A stretch of DNA of 64,000 nt from Caldicellulosiruptor kronotskyensis 2002 (GCF_000166775.1 NC_014720.1:1854501-1918500); one strand, 5' to 3'; positions 54,780 to 64,000 are shown, counted from the first letter of the stretch. Notes: a model not told the origin generated them from the letters alone. Program-made: numbers and translations.

Positions 54780-55623
54780 ACCATGATATCCCTTTCCTAA
54801 TTGCTTCTTGATCTTTCGGATCATCAAAATAGCTTTTATAGTAAGAAATATCCCATGTTCCAGATATTATTTGAACAAGTCCAGCAGCTGCACATAAAAC
54901 TTCTGCTGGAAGAGGTAATGATCTACCTGTATATCCATAATGAATATTACCAATATCTTCTCCATGTATATACTCTATCTTACCATCAACAACGATTTTA
55001 TATACCATATATTCTTTTGTAATCCCAATCACCACCTTCTCTTACTTTAGATGTCCAATATGCAACTTTTGCAGAATACGCTAAGGCAGCATTTCCACTA
55101 ATAATTAATGTTGATAAATAAATACAGTTCAATTCATTTACATTAGCTCTGCACATTTCTATCAAATATACACGCTCTGGCTCATCTGGATCACGCTGAA
55201 TAACAATTGAATTTTTATCGCTTTTTTCACTTTTATTTTTTAGTTGTATATTTTTTGAAAGCTGTATACTAAAATCATCTTTTACTTCTATAATTCCTTC
55301 CTCTATAGCTAAGTTAAGGTATTTTATGCATTCTTTATACTTCAATATTAAATTATCATCTTTGACTATATCTTTTATTGATTCATTGACAGTAATACTT
55401 CCATCATCATTAATCCTTAAATAATTTTTGGGACTTTTTAGCACAAGACTATTAATGTTGAGCAAACTTTCTATCAATTTACTATCTTGCAATGTATAGT
55501 TGCCAACTATCTTATATATTTTTCATCTTCAGCATATGACAAAGAGAAGTTAAATACATTAAATATAAATACAAAAATCGTCATGATACTTAAAAAAGCT
55601 AACTTCTTTTTACTGCTTTTCAT
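54763..55623 (-). pseudogene. Secreted toxin-like gene (Ntox44-like C-terminus) with two compensating frameshifts
   Basis: The ancestral frame starts at ATG 55,621-55,623 (GGAGG 9 nt before) with a signal peptide (FLSIMTIFVFIFNVFNFSLS). A missing base in an A5 run (complement of 55,519-55,523) shifts the frame just after AEDE. It resumes as KIYKIVGNYTLQDSK and runs to KVREGGDWDYK. An extra base in an A4 run (complement of 55,015-55,018) shifts it again, and it ends with GEDIGNIHYGYTGRSL and FDDPKDQEAIRKGISWY. The last 90 residues resemble the polymorphic-toxin type 44 domain. As read, no full-length toxin is made. Confidence 0.7.
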
Positions 55624-55645
55624 ATTCCCATTCCTCCTACCTATT

Positions 55646-55692
55646 TTATTTTGCATCCTCTCATGAGCGCCCATGAAAAGTTGATGCCATTG
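55646..55692 (-). repeat. Palindromic leader element, copy 2
   Basis: TCATGAGCGCCCATGA at about 55,661-55,676, an imperfect palindrome in the same 47-nt block as 52,447-52,493. It is 37 nt before the toxin-like start. From 55,693 to 56,015 I see no gene. Confidence 0.7.
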
Positions 55693-56015
55693 TAACTTGA
55701 AATCTTTTAAGTATAATAAACAAATAGACAAATAATGGTAACAAACATAAACATGTTGCAATATATTCTTTTTATATTCCCTGGCATACCATCCTATTTG
55801 CATATAAACTATCTCATTTGCGAGAGGCAATGTGCAAATTGCTATATTTATTAATATTCTCCTTGGCATTTCTCTTTTAATTCTACATTAGTAATTTTAC
55901 TTTTTCAAACTTGTTTTTTTCTTTTTTAGGCTAATTTTAAGCAATTTTTAGCTATTAGCTCCTTCTTTCTTCAAATATCTCTAAATTCCTTAAATTTTCT
56001 CATGTCTTTTCGCAA

Positions 56016-56047
56016 ACAAAAAGCTGCCCCCTTCTCTGGAGGCAGCT
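56016..56047 (-). terminator. Intrinsic terminator after the MMPL pseudogene
   Basis: AGCTGCC pairs with GGCAGCT around a short G/C-rich loop and is followed on the minus strand by TTTTTG. Confidence 0.8.
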
Positions 56048-56073
56048 ATCTAAATTGCTTTTTAAAAGCATTT

Positions 56074-57266
56074 TTAAACTATATCCCTTTTTATCCTCAT
56101 CAAAGTATTGTACAAAAATGGCAGCAGGAAAAATGCAAGCAAAACAAGGCCTATCACAACGCAGATGGAAACCTGCATTAATGTCAAAATCCCAGATGGC
56201 AGCATTGCCGCAAATGTGCCGGCTAAAATTATCACCGCTGATGTTACAACATGACCAATGTTTGCTGAGGTAAACTTTAGTGCTTCAGAAAGCTCTAAAT
56301 TTCTATATTCATAAAACCTTATCAACAAAAATACACTGTAGTCTATACCCAGAGCTAAAAACACAACAAATGTGAAAAATGGCACTGCCCAATTGAGTGC
56401 TTCGTACTTGAATATTCCTTTGAAAATCATCTCTGTTATAGAGAGTGCAAGGTAGTAGTCGACAAAAACTATTACTACCATCACAGCTGCATTGAAGATT
56501 GACCTTGAAATAATGAACATGAGTATCAAAATGCTTATTATCATTATTAGTCTTAAAGTCTTGAAATCCTTAAAATAAATGCTTCTCAAATCATTGTTTG
56601 AAGATGATATTCCTCCAACTCCTATTGATATAAACTTGGTATATACAAATTCTAAAGAGTTATTTAAAACTTTTTCCACATTAGCAACAATGTCAATTGC
56701 CTTGTTTGTGTACGGATTTGTGTCAAGAATCAAGATTATCTTTGTTATTGTTCTATCTTTGTTCATATATGAATCTAAAGCCTTTCTGAAGCTACTGCTT
56801 TTTATAGCCTCTGGTGTAACATAAAAGATGTTTGTTGTTTTGTATCCTTCAAAATAACTCTTCATACTCTGCATAGAATTTGCCATCTTGTTAAGTGCAT
56901 CAGAAATCTGCAAAAGCGCTGATTTTAAGCTTGTAAACCCTGTCTGAAGTTCATCCATTTTTTACAATCTGTTCTTTTTGTTTGTCAAACTCCTGAATTT
57001 TTGAATACATAAGATTTACACCTGAGATTATTTGCTTTTGCCCCTTGTCAATTTTGTTATAACCACTTACAACTTTTCCTTGAGCATCTGCAAGATGTTT
57101 GGTAGCTACAGCAATACTGTCAATCGAATTTGAGATAAAGTTTTAAAGAATTATCTGCCTCTGAAATTTGTAATGAAATCCTTTCACATTCAGATGAAAA
57201 TTCTTTTAGCTTAAGGGCAAGTTTGCTGCTTTCACTTTCAATCTTCGATAGAATCTCTGCAGCCAT
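56074..57266 (-). pseudogene. Broken MMPL/RND-type transporter, C-terminal part
   Basis: The open part (56,074-56,958, 294 codons) holds the last membrane domain of an MMPL/RND exporter: FVVFLALGIDYSVFLLIRFY, EALKFTSANIGHVVTSAVII and VCVVIGLVLLAFFLLPFLYN-like helices. Upstream, 56,960-57,266 encodes the preceding coiled-coil loop (AAEILSKIESESSKLALKLK, then IDSIAVATKHLADAQGKV), with frameshifts near 57,140 and in the A6 run at about 56,962. The first membrane half is missing altogether. YdfJ/YdgH-like lipid or drug exporters have this layout. It is not expected to function. Confidence 0.8.
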
Positions 57267-57556
57267 AATATAATTGATACACTTTTCGCTTGCAAAATTT
57301 ACATAAATTTATGGATGCTTTCAACTTTCTTTTGTTTTTAAATAAAACTACTTTCTTTGCTGAAAATGCACATTTTATATTACCGGTAATGCTTTGTTAT
57401 TATCTATTTTACCCAACATTGAACCAACAATAAATATACCCTTGCGCAAAAAAATAAATCTAACTTCTATAAAAATTGAGTCTACTATTGATATTTCGTC
57501 ATCGTTCTATCAATCTAATTCATCGCTCTAATTCATAGATATAACAAAACAAATCT
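57267..57556. other. Gene-free AT-rich gap
   Basis: 290 bp between the transporter remnant and the modified-peptide cluster. I see no gene, strong hairpin or repeat. Confidence 0.6.
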
Positions 57557-59173
57557 TTATTTAACTAATATTACTTCTGCCATTGTTGTAGGATCATTTA
57601 TTGCTAAAAACCAACAACCCAAATAATTTATTTTATCAATATTTTTATCTACTTTTTCATTAACTTGAATATCAAATAAAAATCTGTTGCCCTGTTTTGG
57701 ATTAATTAATATAACATTCCAAGGAATTTTTAGCTGAAGTAAAAAGCTATCATCGTTTTTTGTTATTTGTACTTTATCAAGTATATTTTCTAACATCTTA
57801 TCTTGATTAACATTATACTCACCTTCAATTATTCTTTTCTCCCCACTAACATCTTTGATTTTAATATCTATCATCTTTAATATTTGATAATTGTAAAAAC
57901 TTAAAATAATTTCCATATCTTTTTTATACCAATGCTCTAATTCTGATGATGGTAATTTTATTACAATAATGAAAAAACTATAGTCCCAGCTAACTCCAAT
58001 AGAAATATTTTCTCCATTTAAAATTATTTCATTCCTTTCATATGTTTCTGTATTTAACAAACAACATTTCAAATTATAAAATAATATATTTTCGCAAGAT
58101 TTTCTAATTTTATATGGGCAAATAAGAAATATATCTTCTCTCAATTTAAAAATAGCTGTTTTTATTATGTCTGCTTTGTTACTAAAAATAAGCTTTGAAG
58201 CATTATATTTCAATAACTCTTTAATAACTTTTTTTCTAAAACCTTCTTTTACATTATGAAGAGAGTTATGATAGACATTTTGGAGTTCAACTATATATTT
58301 TTGATACATTCCTTTAGGAAATATTTCTGAAATTAACTTTAATGCAAATAGAACTTCACCTACTATATTTAGTTTTTCGGCATTTTTTAATATCTCCTCC
58401 CAAACAATCTTATTTCTATACTTATTCTCAAAAAGTAAAATATCTATAAGTAGTAATAATCTTAAGTATGGCTCCTTCCCTTCTGTTAACATAGAATAAT
58501 AATCCAAGATAAAATCCTTTGAAAAATGATATAATAAATATAAAAAATTATTGTTAACATCTAACCGATAGAAAATTTTCCCTTTAACTTTATATTGTTC
58601 TGCTTTATTTATCAATTGTTTTATAAACTCATTTTCATCATCCCAGTTACATGTAAATTTTAAATGAACTTCTATCGGAACATTAACTAGCATACTCCCA
58701 ATAATTAATTGTTTGTTCATAGAAGGTAAATGATTATGTCCTCGTAGTTTTAAATCATAAACGTTAATTAAATTATCACCTACATGTAATCCTTTTTCAT
58801 CTTTATATCCTAACTTACCTAAATGGTCTAATAATACTGGTAAATCGTCACAAGTAACTAAAATATCTATATCACTTGTTTTTCTAATTTCTGGGTATTT
58901 ATATAAATCATAGCTTAGTAAAATACCTTTCAAAAACAAAACTTTTATCTTCGAACAAATTTCATTTATATTTAACATCTCGTTAAATATAATATCATTG
59001 ATAAATTTTTGAAATTTTATTTTTGCGGTTGTTCTATTTAAGATTTCGTCATCTAAATTATATTTTGAAAATAATACTCTATCTAGTTCGTAACTTTCAG
59101 CAAATTTATATAGAAGACTCTCATCTTTTATATAATTTATCAAGTAATTATATAAAACCTCATATACTTTCAT
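57557..59173 (-). CDS. Nucleotidyltransferase-family protein fused to a DOMON/CBM9-like domain
   Basis: The 538-residue protein begins with a PF14907-type (NTP_transf_5) nucleotidyltransferase: LFLKGILLSYDLYKYPEIRK followed by TSDIDILVTCDDLPVLLDHL, with the D-x-D of the polymerase-beta fold, then a helical part to residue about 340. The last 170 residues form a beta domain (SIGVSWDYSFFIIVIKL, then IPWNVILINPKQGNRFLFDI and LGCWFLAINDPTTMAEVILV) like DOMON or CBM9 modules. NTP_transf_5 genes are frequent in lasso and other RiPP clusters, where their role is unclear. It is the last gene of the cluster. Confidence 0.75.
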   Translation of the reverse strand: MKVYEVLYNYLINYIKDESLLYKFAESYELDRVLFSKYNLDDEILNRTTAKIKFQKFINDIIFNEMLNINEICSKIKVLFLKGILLSYDLYKYPEIRKTSDIDILVTCDDLPVLLDHLGKLGYKDEKGLHVGDNLINVYDLKLRGHNHLPSMNKQLIIGSMLVNVPIEVHLKFTCNWDDENEFIKQLINKAEQYKVKGKIFYRLDVNNNFLYLLYHFSKDFILDYYSMLTEGKEPYLRLLLLIDILLFENKYRNKIVWEEILKNAEKLNIVGEVLFALKLISEIFPKGMYQKYIVELQNVYHNSLHNVKEGFRKKVIKELLKYNASKLIFSNKADIIKTAIFKLREDIFLICPYKIRKSCENILFYNLKCCLLNTETYERNEIILNGENISIGVSWDYSFFIIVIKLPSSELEHWYKKDMEIILSFYNYQILKMIDIKIKDVSGEKRIIEGEYNVNQDKMLENILDKVQITKNDDSFLLQLKIPWNVILINPKQGNRFLFDIQVNEKVDKNIDKINYLGCWFLAINDPTTMAEVILVK

Positions 59174-59202
59174 TATATACCATTCTCCTCCTAAAATAAA
59201 AT

Positions 59203-60807
59203 TTAATTGAAATCGATTTGATAAATTTTATTAAAATATCTCAATAAGTTCCTTTCATGAGTAACCATAATAATAGTAGTGTTTGGATCTTCTAGCAGAC
59301 TGGAAATAACTTTTTTCCCCTCTTCATCTAAATTTGCAGTTACTTCGTCAAACAAATAAAATTGCCTCCCTTTGAGCATTGCTCTCCCAAGAGAAATTCG
59401 TTGTTTTTGCCCACCTGATAAATAAATTCCATTATCACCCGCACGTTTGTCTTTTATTTCTTCCAACATTAGTTTTTTCATAACGCTCTCTAAAGTATTT
59501 ATTTCTTTGTTGAATTTCACCATCTTGATATTATCTTCCACTGAAAAGTTAAATATAAATGGCTGTTGAGAACAATACCCAATACTTTCTCTTAAACTCT
59601 CTAAATTTATTTCCTTGAGTTCAATCCCATTAATGTAAATTTCACCTTCATAGTCCTCATAGAAACCCAAAAGAATTTTTAAAAAAGTAGTCTTTCCAGA
59701 CCCATTTTCACCTATTATTGCTACTTTATCTCCTTTTTTTATGTCAAGAGAAATATTCTTGAAAATATAATCTTTATCAAACCTATATCCTATATTTTTT
59801 ATCTCTACAATTTCTATATCCTTTGTTAGTACTTTTCCTCCATGTCTTTCTGGAGAGTTTATTAAATCTAATATCCTCTTTGAGAATATTTTAAGTTTAT
59901 AAAACTGGTTAATCGTATTAATGATGTAATTTATCATTCCCTTTATCAAAATTGAATATCCAGCTATTTTTATAAAATCTCCCAAGGAAATTTTATTTCT
60001 TAACATAAAATAACTGCCCAAAATATACATAAATAGCATTGAAATCTGAGAGAAAGTATCATCCATTGTCTTTAAAATAACTGAAGTTTTGATCTTCTCT
60101 TTTACATACTTTTCAATAAAGTCTTGGTAGCACTTTTTTATCATTTCCTCTATTTCCTTTTCTAATGAATGAACTTTGATATACATAAAACTTTGAACAA
60201 CTTGATTTTCTAATTCTCTTAATTCATCTTTCCTCTCCTGACCATATTTTGTAATTCTCTGGTTTTGTTTTTTTGTGATTAGAGGAACTATTATAGGAAG
60301 TAAAACTAATATAAAAGATAATATTGAATAAAAAATTTCTATTTTTATCATTACATATAGTACGTAAAGTATGAATATACAAGAAAATAAAATTTCAACA
60401 ACATCCAAAATTGCAAATCTAAATAATCTTATATCATCATTAAATCTTGTCAGCACTTCACCAACTGTCAATTTACTTAATTTCAAAAGCTTTTGACACA
60501 AAAATTTTTTGTAGATATTAGTATCGTGTAGGACTACTACCTTCCCAAACAATAAAGCTCTATATATAGAAGATATGCACGGCAAAACAAAAATAACAAT
60601 ACACAGAATAAATAGAAGATTAATTATGTTGTTTTTCAATAAATAAAAATCTCTTTTTAATGCTGCATCCATATAAACTCCTAATTTTGATACCAAATAT
60701 ATGTCTACAATATTTTGTAGAGAGAAAATAATTATATCACACAACAATACATACCAATATTTAACCAAAAAATCTTTAACTAATTTATTTTTTTCTTTAA
60801 TCACCAT
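59203..60807 (-). CDS. ABC exporter half-transporter
   Basis: A 534-residue fusion of a six-helix membrane domain and an ATPase. Walker A is GENGSGKTTFLK near residue 360, the signature is LSGGQKQRISLGRAML and Walker B is FYLFDEVTANLDEEG with the catalytic Glu. There is no N-terminal C39 peptidase domain, so it would not cleave a leader itself. It probably pairs with the next half-transporter to export the modified peptide. It follows that gene by about 17 nt. Confidence 0.88.
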   Translation of the reverse strand: MVIKEKNKLVKDFLVKYWYVLLCDIIIFSLQNIVDIYLVSKLGVYMDAALKRDFYLLKNNIINLLFILCIVIFVLPCISSIYRALLFGKVVVLHDTNIYKKFLCQKLLKLSKLTVGEVLTRFNDDIRLFRFAILDVVEILFSCIFILYVLYVMIKIEIFYSILSFILVLLPIIVPLITKKQNQRITKYGQERKDELRELENQVVQSFMYIKVHSLEKEIEEMIKKCYQDFIEKYVKEKIKTSVILKTMDDTFSQISMLFMYILGSYFMLRNKISLGDFIKIAGYSILIKGMINYIINTINQFYKLKIFSKRILDLINSPERHGGKVLTKDIEIVEIKNIGYRFDKDYIFKNISLDIKKGDKVAIIGENGSGKTTFLKILLGFYEDYEGEIYINGIELKEINLESLRESIGYCSQQPFIFNFSVEDNIKMVKFNKEINTLESVMKKLMLEEIKDKRAGDNGIYLSGGQKQRISLGRAMLKGRQFYLFDEVTANLDEEGKKVISSLLEDPNTTIIMVTHERNLLRYFNKIYQIDFN

Positions 60808-60824
60808 AAAATACTACCTCACTG

Positions 60825-62432
60825 TTAATAAATTTCAGCAATTTCGTTTACTGATTGGTTTTCGATTCTCCAAATTCTATTTACACAACTTGTCAATTCA
60901 ATATTATGTGAAACAATTATTATTGTTTTTTCACTTTTACAAAGAATATCTTTCAAAATTTCTATACTTTTAGTATCAAGATAATTAGTCGGTTCATCAA
61001 TTATTAAGATTGAAGACTTTTTCAACAACCCTCTTATTATTGATATTTTCTGTTTTTGCCCATCTGAAAGTTGATTAATTTTTTTTGATAAAATATCATC
61101 CAAACCAAACAAGTGCAGTAAACTTCTTTTTCTATCTTCCAAATTGTCTTGAATCACCATATTGAGGTTATTATCTATATCCTGTGTAAAGAAAGTAAAA
61201 TTTTGGGGAATAAATGAAATGTGTTTACTGAAACTCTTAAAATCTACTTTTGAAAGTGGTACACCATTAATAAGAATATCACCTTTAAAAGATTCATAAA
61301 GCCCCATTATAAGCTTCAAAAGAGTAGTTTTTCCACTTCCATTAGAACCCATAATCAATATCTTATCTCCTTTGTTGATACGAAAATTTATTTTGTTGAA
61401 GATACTCTTAGAATTTTCATAGGAAAACGAAACATTTTTAAACACAATATTTTCAATTTCATTTATTTGTATCATATTCCCATATTGATTTTCTATATCA
61501 AAATTTAGTATTTCACTAATTCTTTCAAAAGAACTTTTTTCAACCCTCAAATTTTGAAAACCTTTTGCTGCTACTTTAAAATTATCAATTACAATAGGAA
61601 AAAGTGATATAAACACTACAACCAAATCAGGAGTTATTAATTTTTTATATAAAAATAAACCTAACATGATATATGTACCAAATTTTGCTATATTGTTGCA
61701 TAAGTTGTAAAGTATATCTTCAATTGTTCCTACTTTTTCCATTTCATTTGCACATTTTTTACTGACTTCTTCCAAGGAAAGAAATCTTAAAGAGGCCCAT
61801 TCATAAAGATTATATGCTTTTATTACTTCAATTCCTTCAAAAGACTGTTTAATAAAACCTGTTAACTCATCATCTGCACGATGACTTTCCTCAACTATTT
61901 TATTCATATATTTTATTGTAAAAAACAGTGGAAATATAGGTAAAATCCAAAGACCAAAAAAAATAACTGAAAGAGAAAAATTTTTTAGACCCAAAAAAAT
62001 AAAATAACCTGCTAAACATATTAAGGCTGAAAAAACTGAAGAATAATGAACATAAAAACACTTTACTATATCATTAAAGTCCTGCTCTAATCTATTTAAA
62101 ATCTCACCTTGTCCATATTTTTCTATTAATGAATATTTGTTATTCAAAAACAACATAAATAACTTTTTCTTTAGTTCAATAATTCTATTCTCTTTAAAAA
62201 ATTCAATTAACAATGAAAAAAATAATTTGCCAGAAATAATAATAAGATAAATTAAAAGAAAGGTAACTACATTACATATAAAAACCTCCATATCTTTTTG
62301 GATAGCTAATGAAAATAATTTAGCAAAGGTATTAGAAATATATATGTTTATGATACCCTCAATTAAATTTATAAAAACAATGAAAATAGTAGGTAATAAC
62401 AATACTATTTTTACATAGTATTTAAAATTCAT
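60825..62432 (-). CDS. ABC exporter half-transporter
   Basis: A 535-residue ABC exporter half with membrane helices to about residue 300, Walker A GSNGSGKTTLLKLI, a slightly altered signature LSDGQKQKISIIRGLL (LSDGQ for LSGGQ) and Walker B SILIIDEPTNYLD. It is likely the heterodimer partner of the 59,203-60,807 protein, with an asymmetric ATP site. I chose the ATG at 62,430-62,432, 7 nt after AAGGGTG; an earlier in-frame start at 62,471 sits nearer the upstream gene. Confidence 0.88.
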   Translation of the reverse strand: MNFKYYVKIVLLLPTIFIVFINLIEGIINIYISNTFAKLFSLAIQKDMEVFICNVVTFLLIYLIIISGKLFFSLLIEFFKENRIIELKKKLFMLFLNNKYSLIEKYGQGEILNRLEQDFNDIVKCFYVHYSSVFSALICLAGYFIFLGLKNFSLSVIFFGLWILPIFPLFFTIKYMNKIVEESHRADDELTGFIKQSFEGIEVIKAYNLYEWASLRFLSLEEVSKKCANEMEKVGTIEDILYNLCNNIAKFGTYIMLGLFLYKKLITPDLVVVFISLFPIVIDNFKVAAKGFQNLRVEKSSFERISEILNFDIENQYGNMIQINEIENIVFKNVSFSYENSKSIFNKINFRINKGDKILIMGSNGSGKTTLLKLIMGLYESFKGDILINGVPLSKVDFKSFSKHISFIPQNFTFFTQDIDNNLNMVIQDNLEDRKRSLLHLFGLDDILSKKINQLSDGQKQKISIIRGLLKKSSILIIDEPTNYLDTKSIEILKDILCKSEKTIIIVSHNIELTSCVNRIWRIENQSVNEIAEIY

Positions 62433-62476
62433 CCTTTTGCACCCTTCCCCAATAAATATAAGCTTATTCAATAATT

Positions 62477-63550
62477 CTACTCTGTATTGTTATATAAATT
62501 ATCTAATAACCAATTACATGTTACTTTTGAATCAATCACCTTTTCTTCTAAATTCCAATCTGGCAAAAGTAATCTGTAATAGGTACATTTATTAGAAAGC
62601 TTCTCAAATAACTCAAGTGGAATGTACAAATCAACAATTCGTTTGTTAGGATTAATTTTATTCTTCAAAAAAAAATATAACGCTTCTTTCCTATTTAATC
62701 TTTTTATTTTCGGTTCACTTATTGGCACTTTTTCTACAAATATAACATAATCAATCTTTGAAAAAGCAATAAATTTATCTCCCAAAACCTCTCTTGCTTT
62801 ATAATATGTTTGACAATTATCACAATATAATGGTTTATGATTATTCGTTAACAAAGACCAATAATTATACAATAACTTATTATTTCTATCAACCCTCAAT
62901 CCTATGCTTTCATCAATACAATATCCAGTTATATCATTTGATATTATTAAGCAAATAAGATCATTTGATAACAATTTACCTCCCTCATATATTAATTGCA
63001 ACGCCAAGGTTGACTTCCCTACTTCACTTTCACCTACAAAAATTATACCTTTATCGCCTATTTTTACAGCAGAAGCGTGCAAAGGTAAACTAAAATGAGA
63101 ATACAGTGAACTAGCAATATAAAATTCAATTATTGATTCACAACAAGTAATTGAAGCTGGACTATTTTGATTTAAAAATACTTTTAAATATCGATTTTCA
63201 TAACTATATACTAAGCAAGAAAGAATTACATCTTTTTCTCTTTGCACTATTATTCTAAATTTATTGTTTTCGAAATGATATAATTCCGGTATATAAGTAA
63301 CATTCAAAGTTTTATTGTAATTCTTTAATTTTGATACGAATTCATTGAAGTTATTTTGTATTTTAAATTTTGTTCTTATATCTATTAATAAAGTTCTTTC
63401 ATTTTTTTGTAACACATTTTTATAATCCATAAATTTACAAAATCTCTCAATTAAATTTATGTCATCACACCTTATAATTAAATCCAAAACTGGTAATTTA
63501 AATCTTTTAATTGTAATTGATGATTTGCTATTTTTCAAATTACAGTTCAC
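62477..63550 (-). CDS. HPr kinase-like P-loop protein
   Basis: A 357-residue protein with an N-terminal domain of about 150 residues of unknown type and a C-terminal P-loop domain like HPr kinase/phosphorylase: PLHASAVKIGDKGIIFVGES, then EVGKSTLALQLIYEGG (Walker A GESEVGKST) and LLSNDLICLII. HPrK-like proteins occur in lasso and other RiPP clusters, where one type phosphorylates the precursor; that role here is inferred. It lies between a radical SAM gene and the exporters. Confidence 0.75.
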   Translation of the reverse strand: MNCNLKNSKSSITIKRFKLPVLDLIIRCDDINLIERFCKFMDYKNVLQKNERTLLIDIRTKFKIQNNFNEFVSKLKNYNKTLNVTYIPELYHFENNKFRIIVQREKDVILSCLVYSYENRYLKVFLNQNSPASITCCESIIEFYIASSLYSHFSLPLHASAVKIGDKGIIFVGESEVGKSTLALQLIYEGGKLLSNDLICLIISNDITGYCIDESIGLRVDRNNKLLYNYWSLLTNNHKPLYCDNCQTYYKAREVLGDKFIAFSKIDYVIFVEKVPISEPKIKRLNRKEALYFFLKNKINPNKRIVDLYIPLELFEKLSNKCTYYRLLLPDWNLEEKVIDSKVTCNWLLDNLYNNTE

Positions 63551-63591
63551 CTCTTTATAATAATTTAGTTTAAATTATTAAATTTATAGGA

Positions 63592-64000
63592 TTATCTAAA
63601 TAAAAACGGAGTAAGTTTATCTCTATAGATATTATTAAACAACGTTTGAATACATACAAGCGGAGATGGATATGTTATATCATTCCAATATTTATAGTTT
63701 TTTGCTATACATACAACACAATCATGCAATAATTCACATCTTAAACATTTTTGAAATGCATGATCTTTGACTTTTCTTATCTCCTCTATTAAAGTATTTC
63801 CATTAATTATTTCTTTGAACGATTTTTCCTTTAAATTATCTACGTTTTTGATATAGTGTTCTTTATCAATTACAAACTCCGGACAAGGATATACATATCC
63901 TTTATAATCTATAAAAAACGAACTTCTTCCCGCTTTGCATGTTATTCTTTTTTTAGAGGAATTTTCCTTGATTGTTCTAGAAAACTTTTCAAACATGCTT
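63592..64000 (-). CDS. Radical SAM protein, C-terminal SPASM domain (runs off the window)
   Basis: The last 130 or so residues of a protein whose start lies beyond 64,000. The visible part is a SPASM domain: RITCKAGRSSFFIDYKGYVY then PCPEFVIDK, followed by the cluster CLRCELLHDCVVC (C-x2-C-x5-C-x2-C) and a later Cys in PSPLVCIQ. SPASM domains bind auxiliary iron-sulfur clusters in enzymes that modify peptides, for example thioether or carbon-carbon crosslinks. With the kinase-like, exporter and nucleotidyltransferase genes it suggests a RiPP maturase. The radical SAM core itself is not visible. Confidence 0.75.
   Translation of the reverse strand, partial: SMFEKFSRTIKENSSKKRITCKAGRSSFFIDYKGYVYPCPEFVIDKEHYIKNVDNLKEKSFKEIINGNTLIEEIRKVKDHAFQKCLRCELLHDCVVCIAKNYKYWNDITYPSPLVCIQTLFNNIYRDKLTPFLFR

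Noticed and set aside
63592-63996. A complete 134-residue gene starting at 63,996
   Set aside because: The reading frame stays open to the window edge and the SPASM domain needs an upstream radical SAM core, so the Met there is internal.

Overview
The window is AT-rich DNA from a Gram-positive, spore-forming, Clostridia-like bacterium. The rny-recX-recA-cinA-pgsA-rimO order, the rpsP-ylqC-rimM-trmD-rplS-rbgA-rnhB ribosome block, the dipicolinate synthase pair, the Leloir operon and the gene styles together look most like Caldicellulosiruptor. That genus call is an inference from gene order and composition, not from a search. Most genes lie on the minus strand.

Bases 1-20,000 are housekeeping: RNase Y (cut by the window edge), SOS control of recA, CinA, PgsA, RimO, FolD, a YgiQ-type radical SAM protein, FtsK, dipicolinate synthase DpaAB, and the ffh-rpsP-rimM-trmD-rplS-rbgA-rnhB-yraN block. 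Promoters, a LexA box and intrinsic terminators can be read directly, including two terminators inside the ribosomal block. Bases 20,000-24,200 hold a GntR-controlled ABC transporter, hydrolase and membrane-protein operon behind a near-consensus promoter with a 26-bp perfect palindrome over its -10.

Bases 24,300-36,100 are an accessory island. A decayed insertion sequence with 14-bp inverted repeats abuts a duplicated membrane-protein locus, and a 14-repeat RCC1-like secreted protein lies between the two copies. Next comes a large secreted protein with caspase-like (His/Cys) motifs whose reading frame of about 1,355 codons is open except for two in-frame TAG codons. A second secreted caspase-like protein with a membrane partner follows. 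This second pair lies between a truncated and a full-length copy of gltX.

Bases 36,100-51,300 return to ordinary metabolism: gltX, galTKE, a PocR/AraC regulator, DUF523, engB, lon, the glycerol regulator GlpP facing a glycerol-3-phosphate dehydrogenase operon with a terminator in its leader (a likely antitermination target), an iron-type alcohol dehydrogenase and an azoreductase.

Bases 51,300-64,000 are accessory again. Two anchored beta-propeller-like proteins and a decayed secreted protein precede a secreted toxin-like gene broken by two compensating frameshifts, which overlaps a DUF5412 membrane protein (a possible immunity partner). A broken MMPL/RND transporter follows. The last 6.4 kb is the downstream part of a probable modified-peptide (RiPP-like) cluster: a SPASM/radical SAM protein running off the window, an HPr-kinase-like protein, two ABC half-exporters, and a nucleotidyltransferase fused to a DOMON/CBM9-like C-terminus. 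No precursor peptide is visible; it would most likely lie beyond base 64,000.
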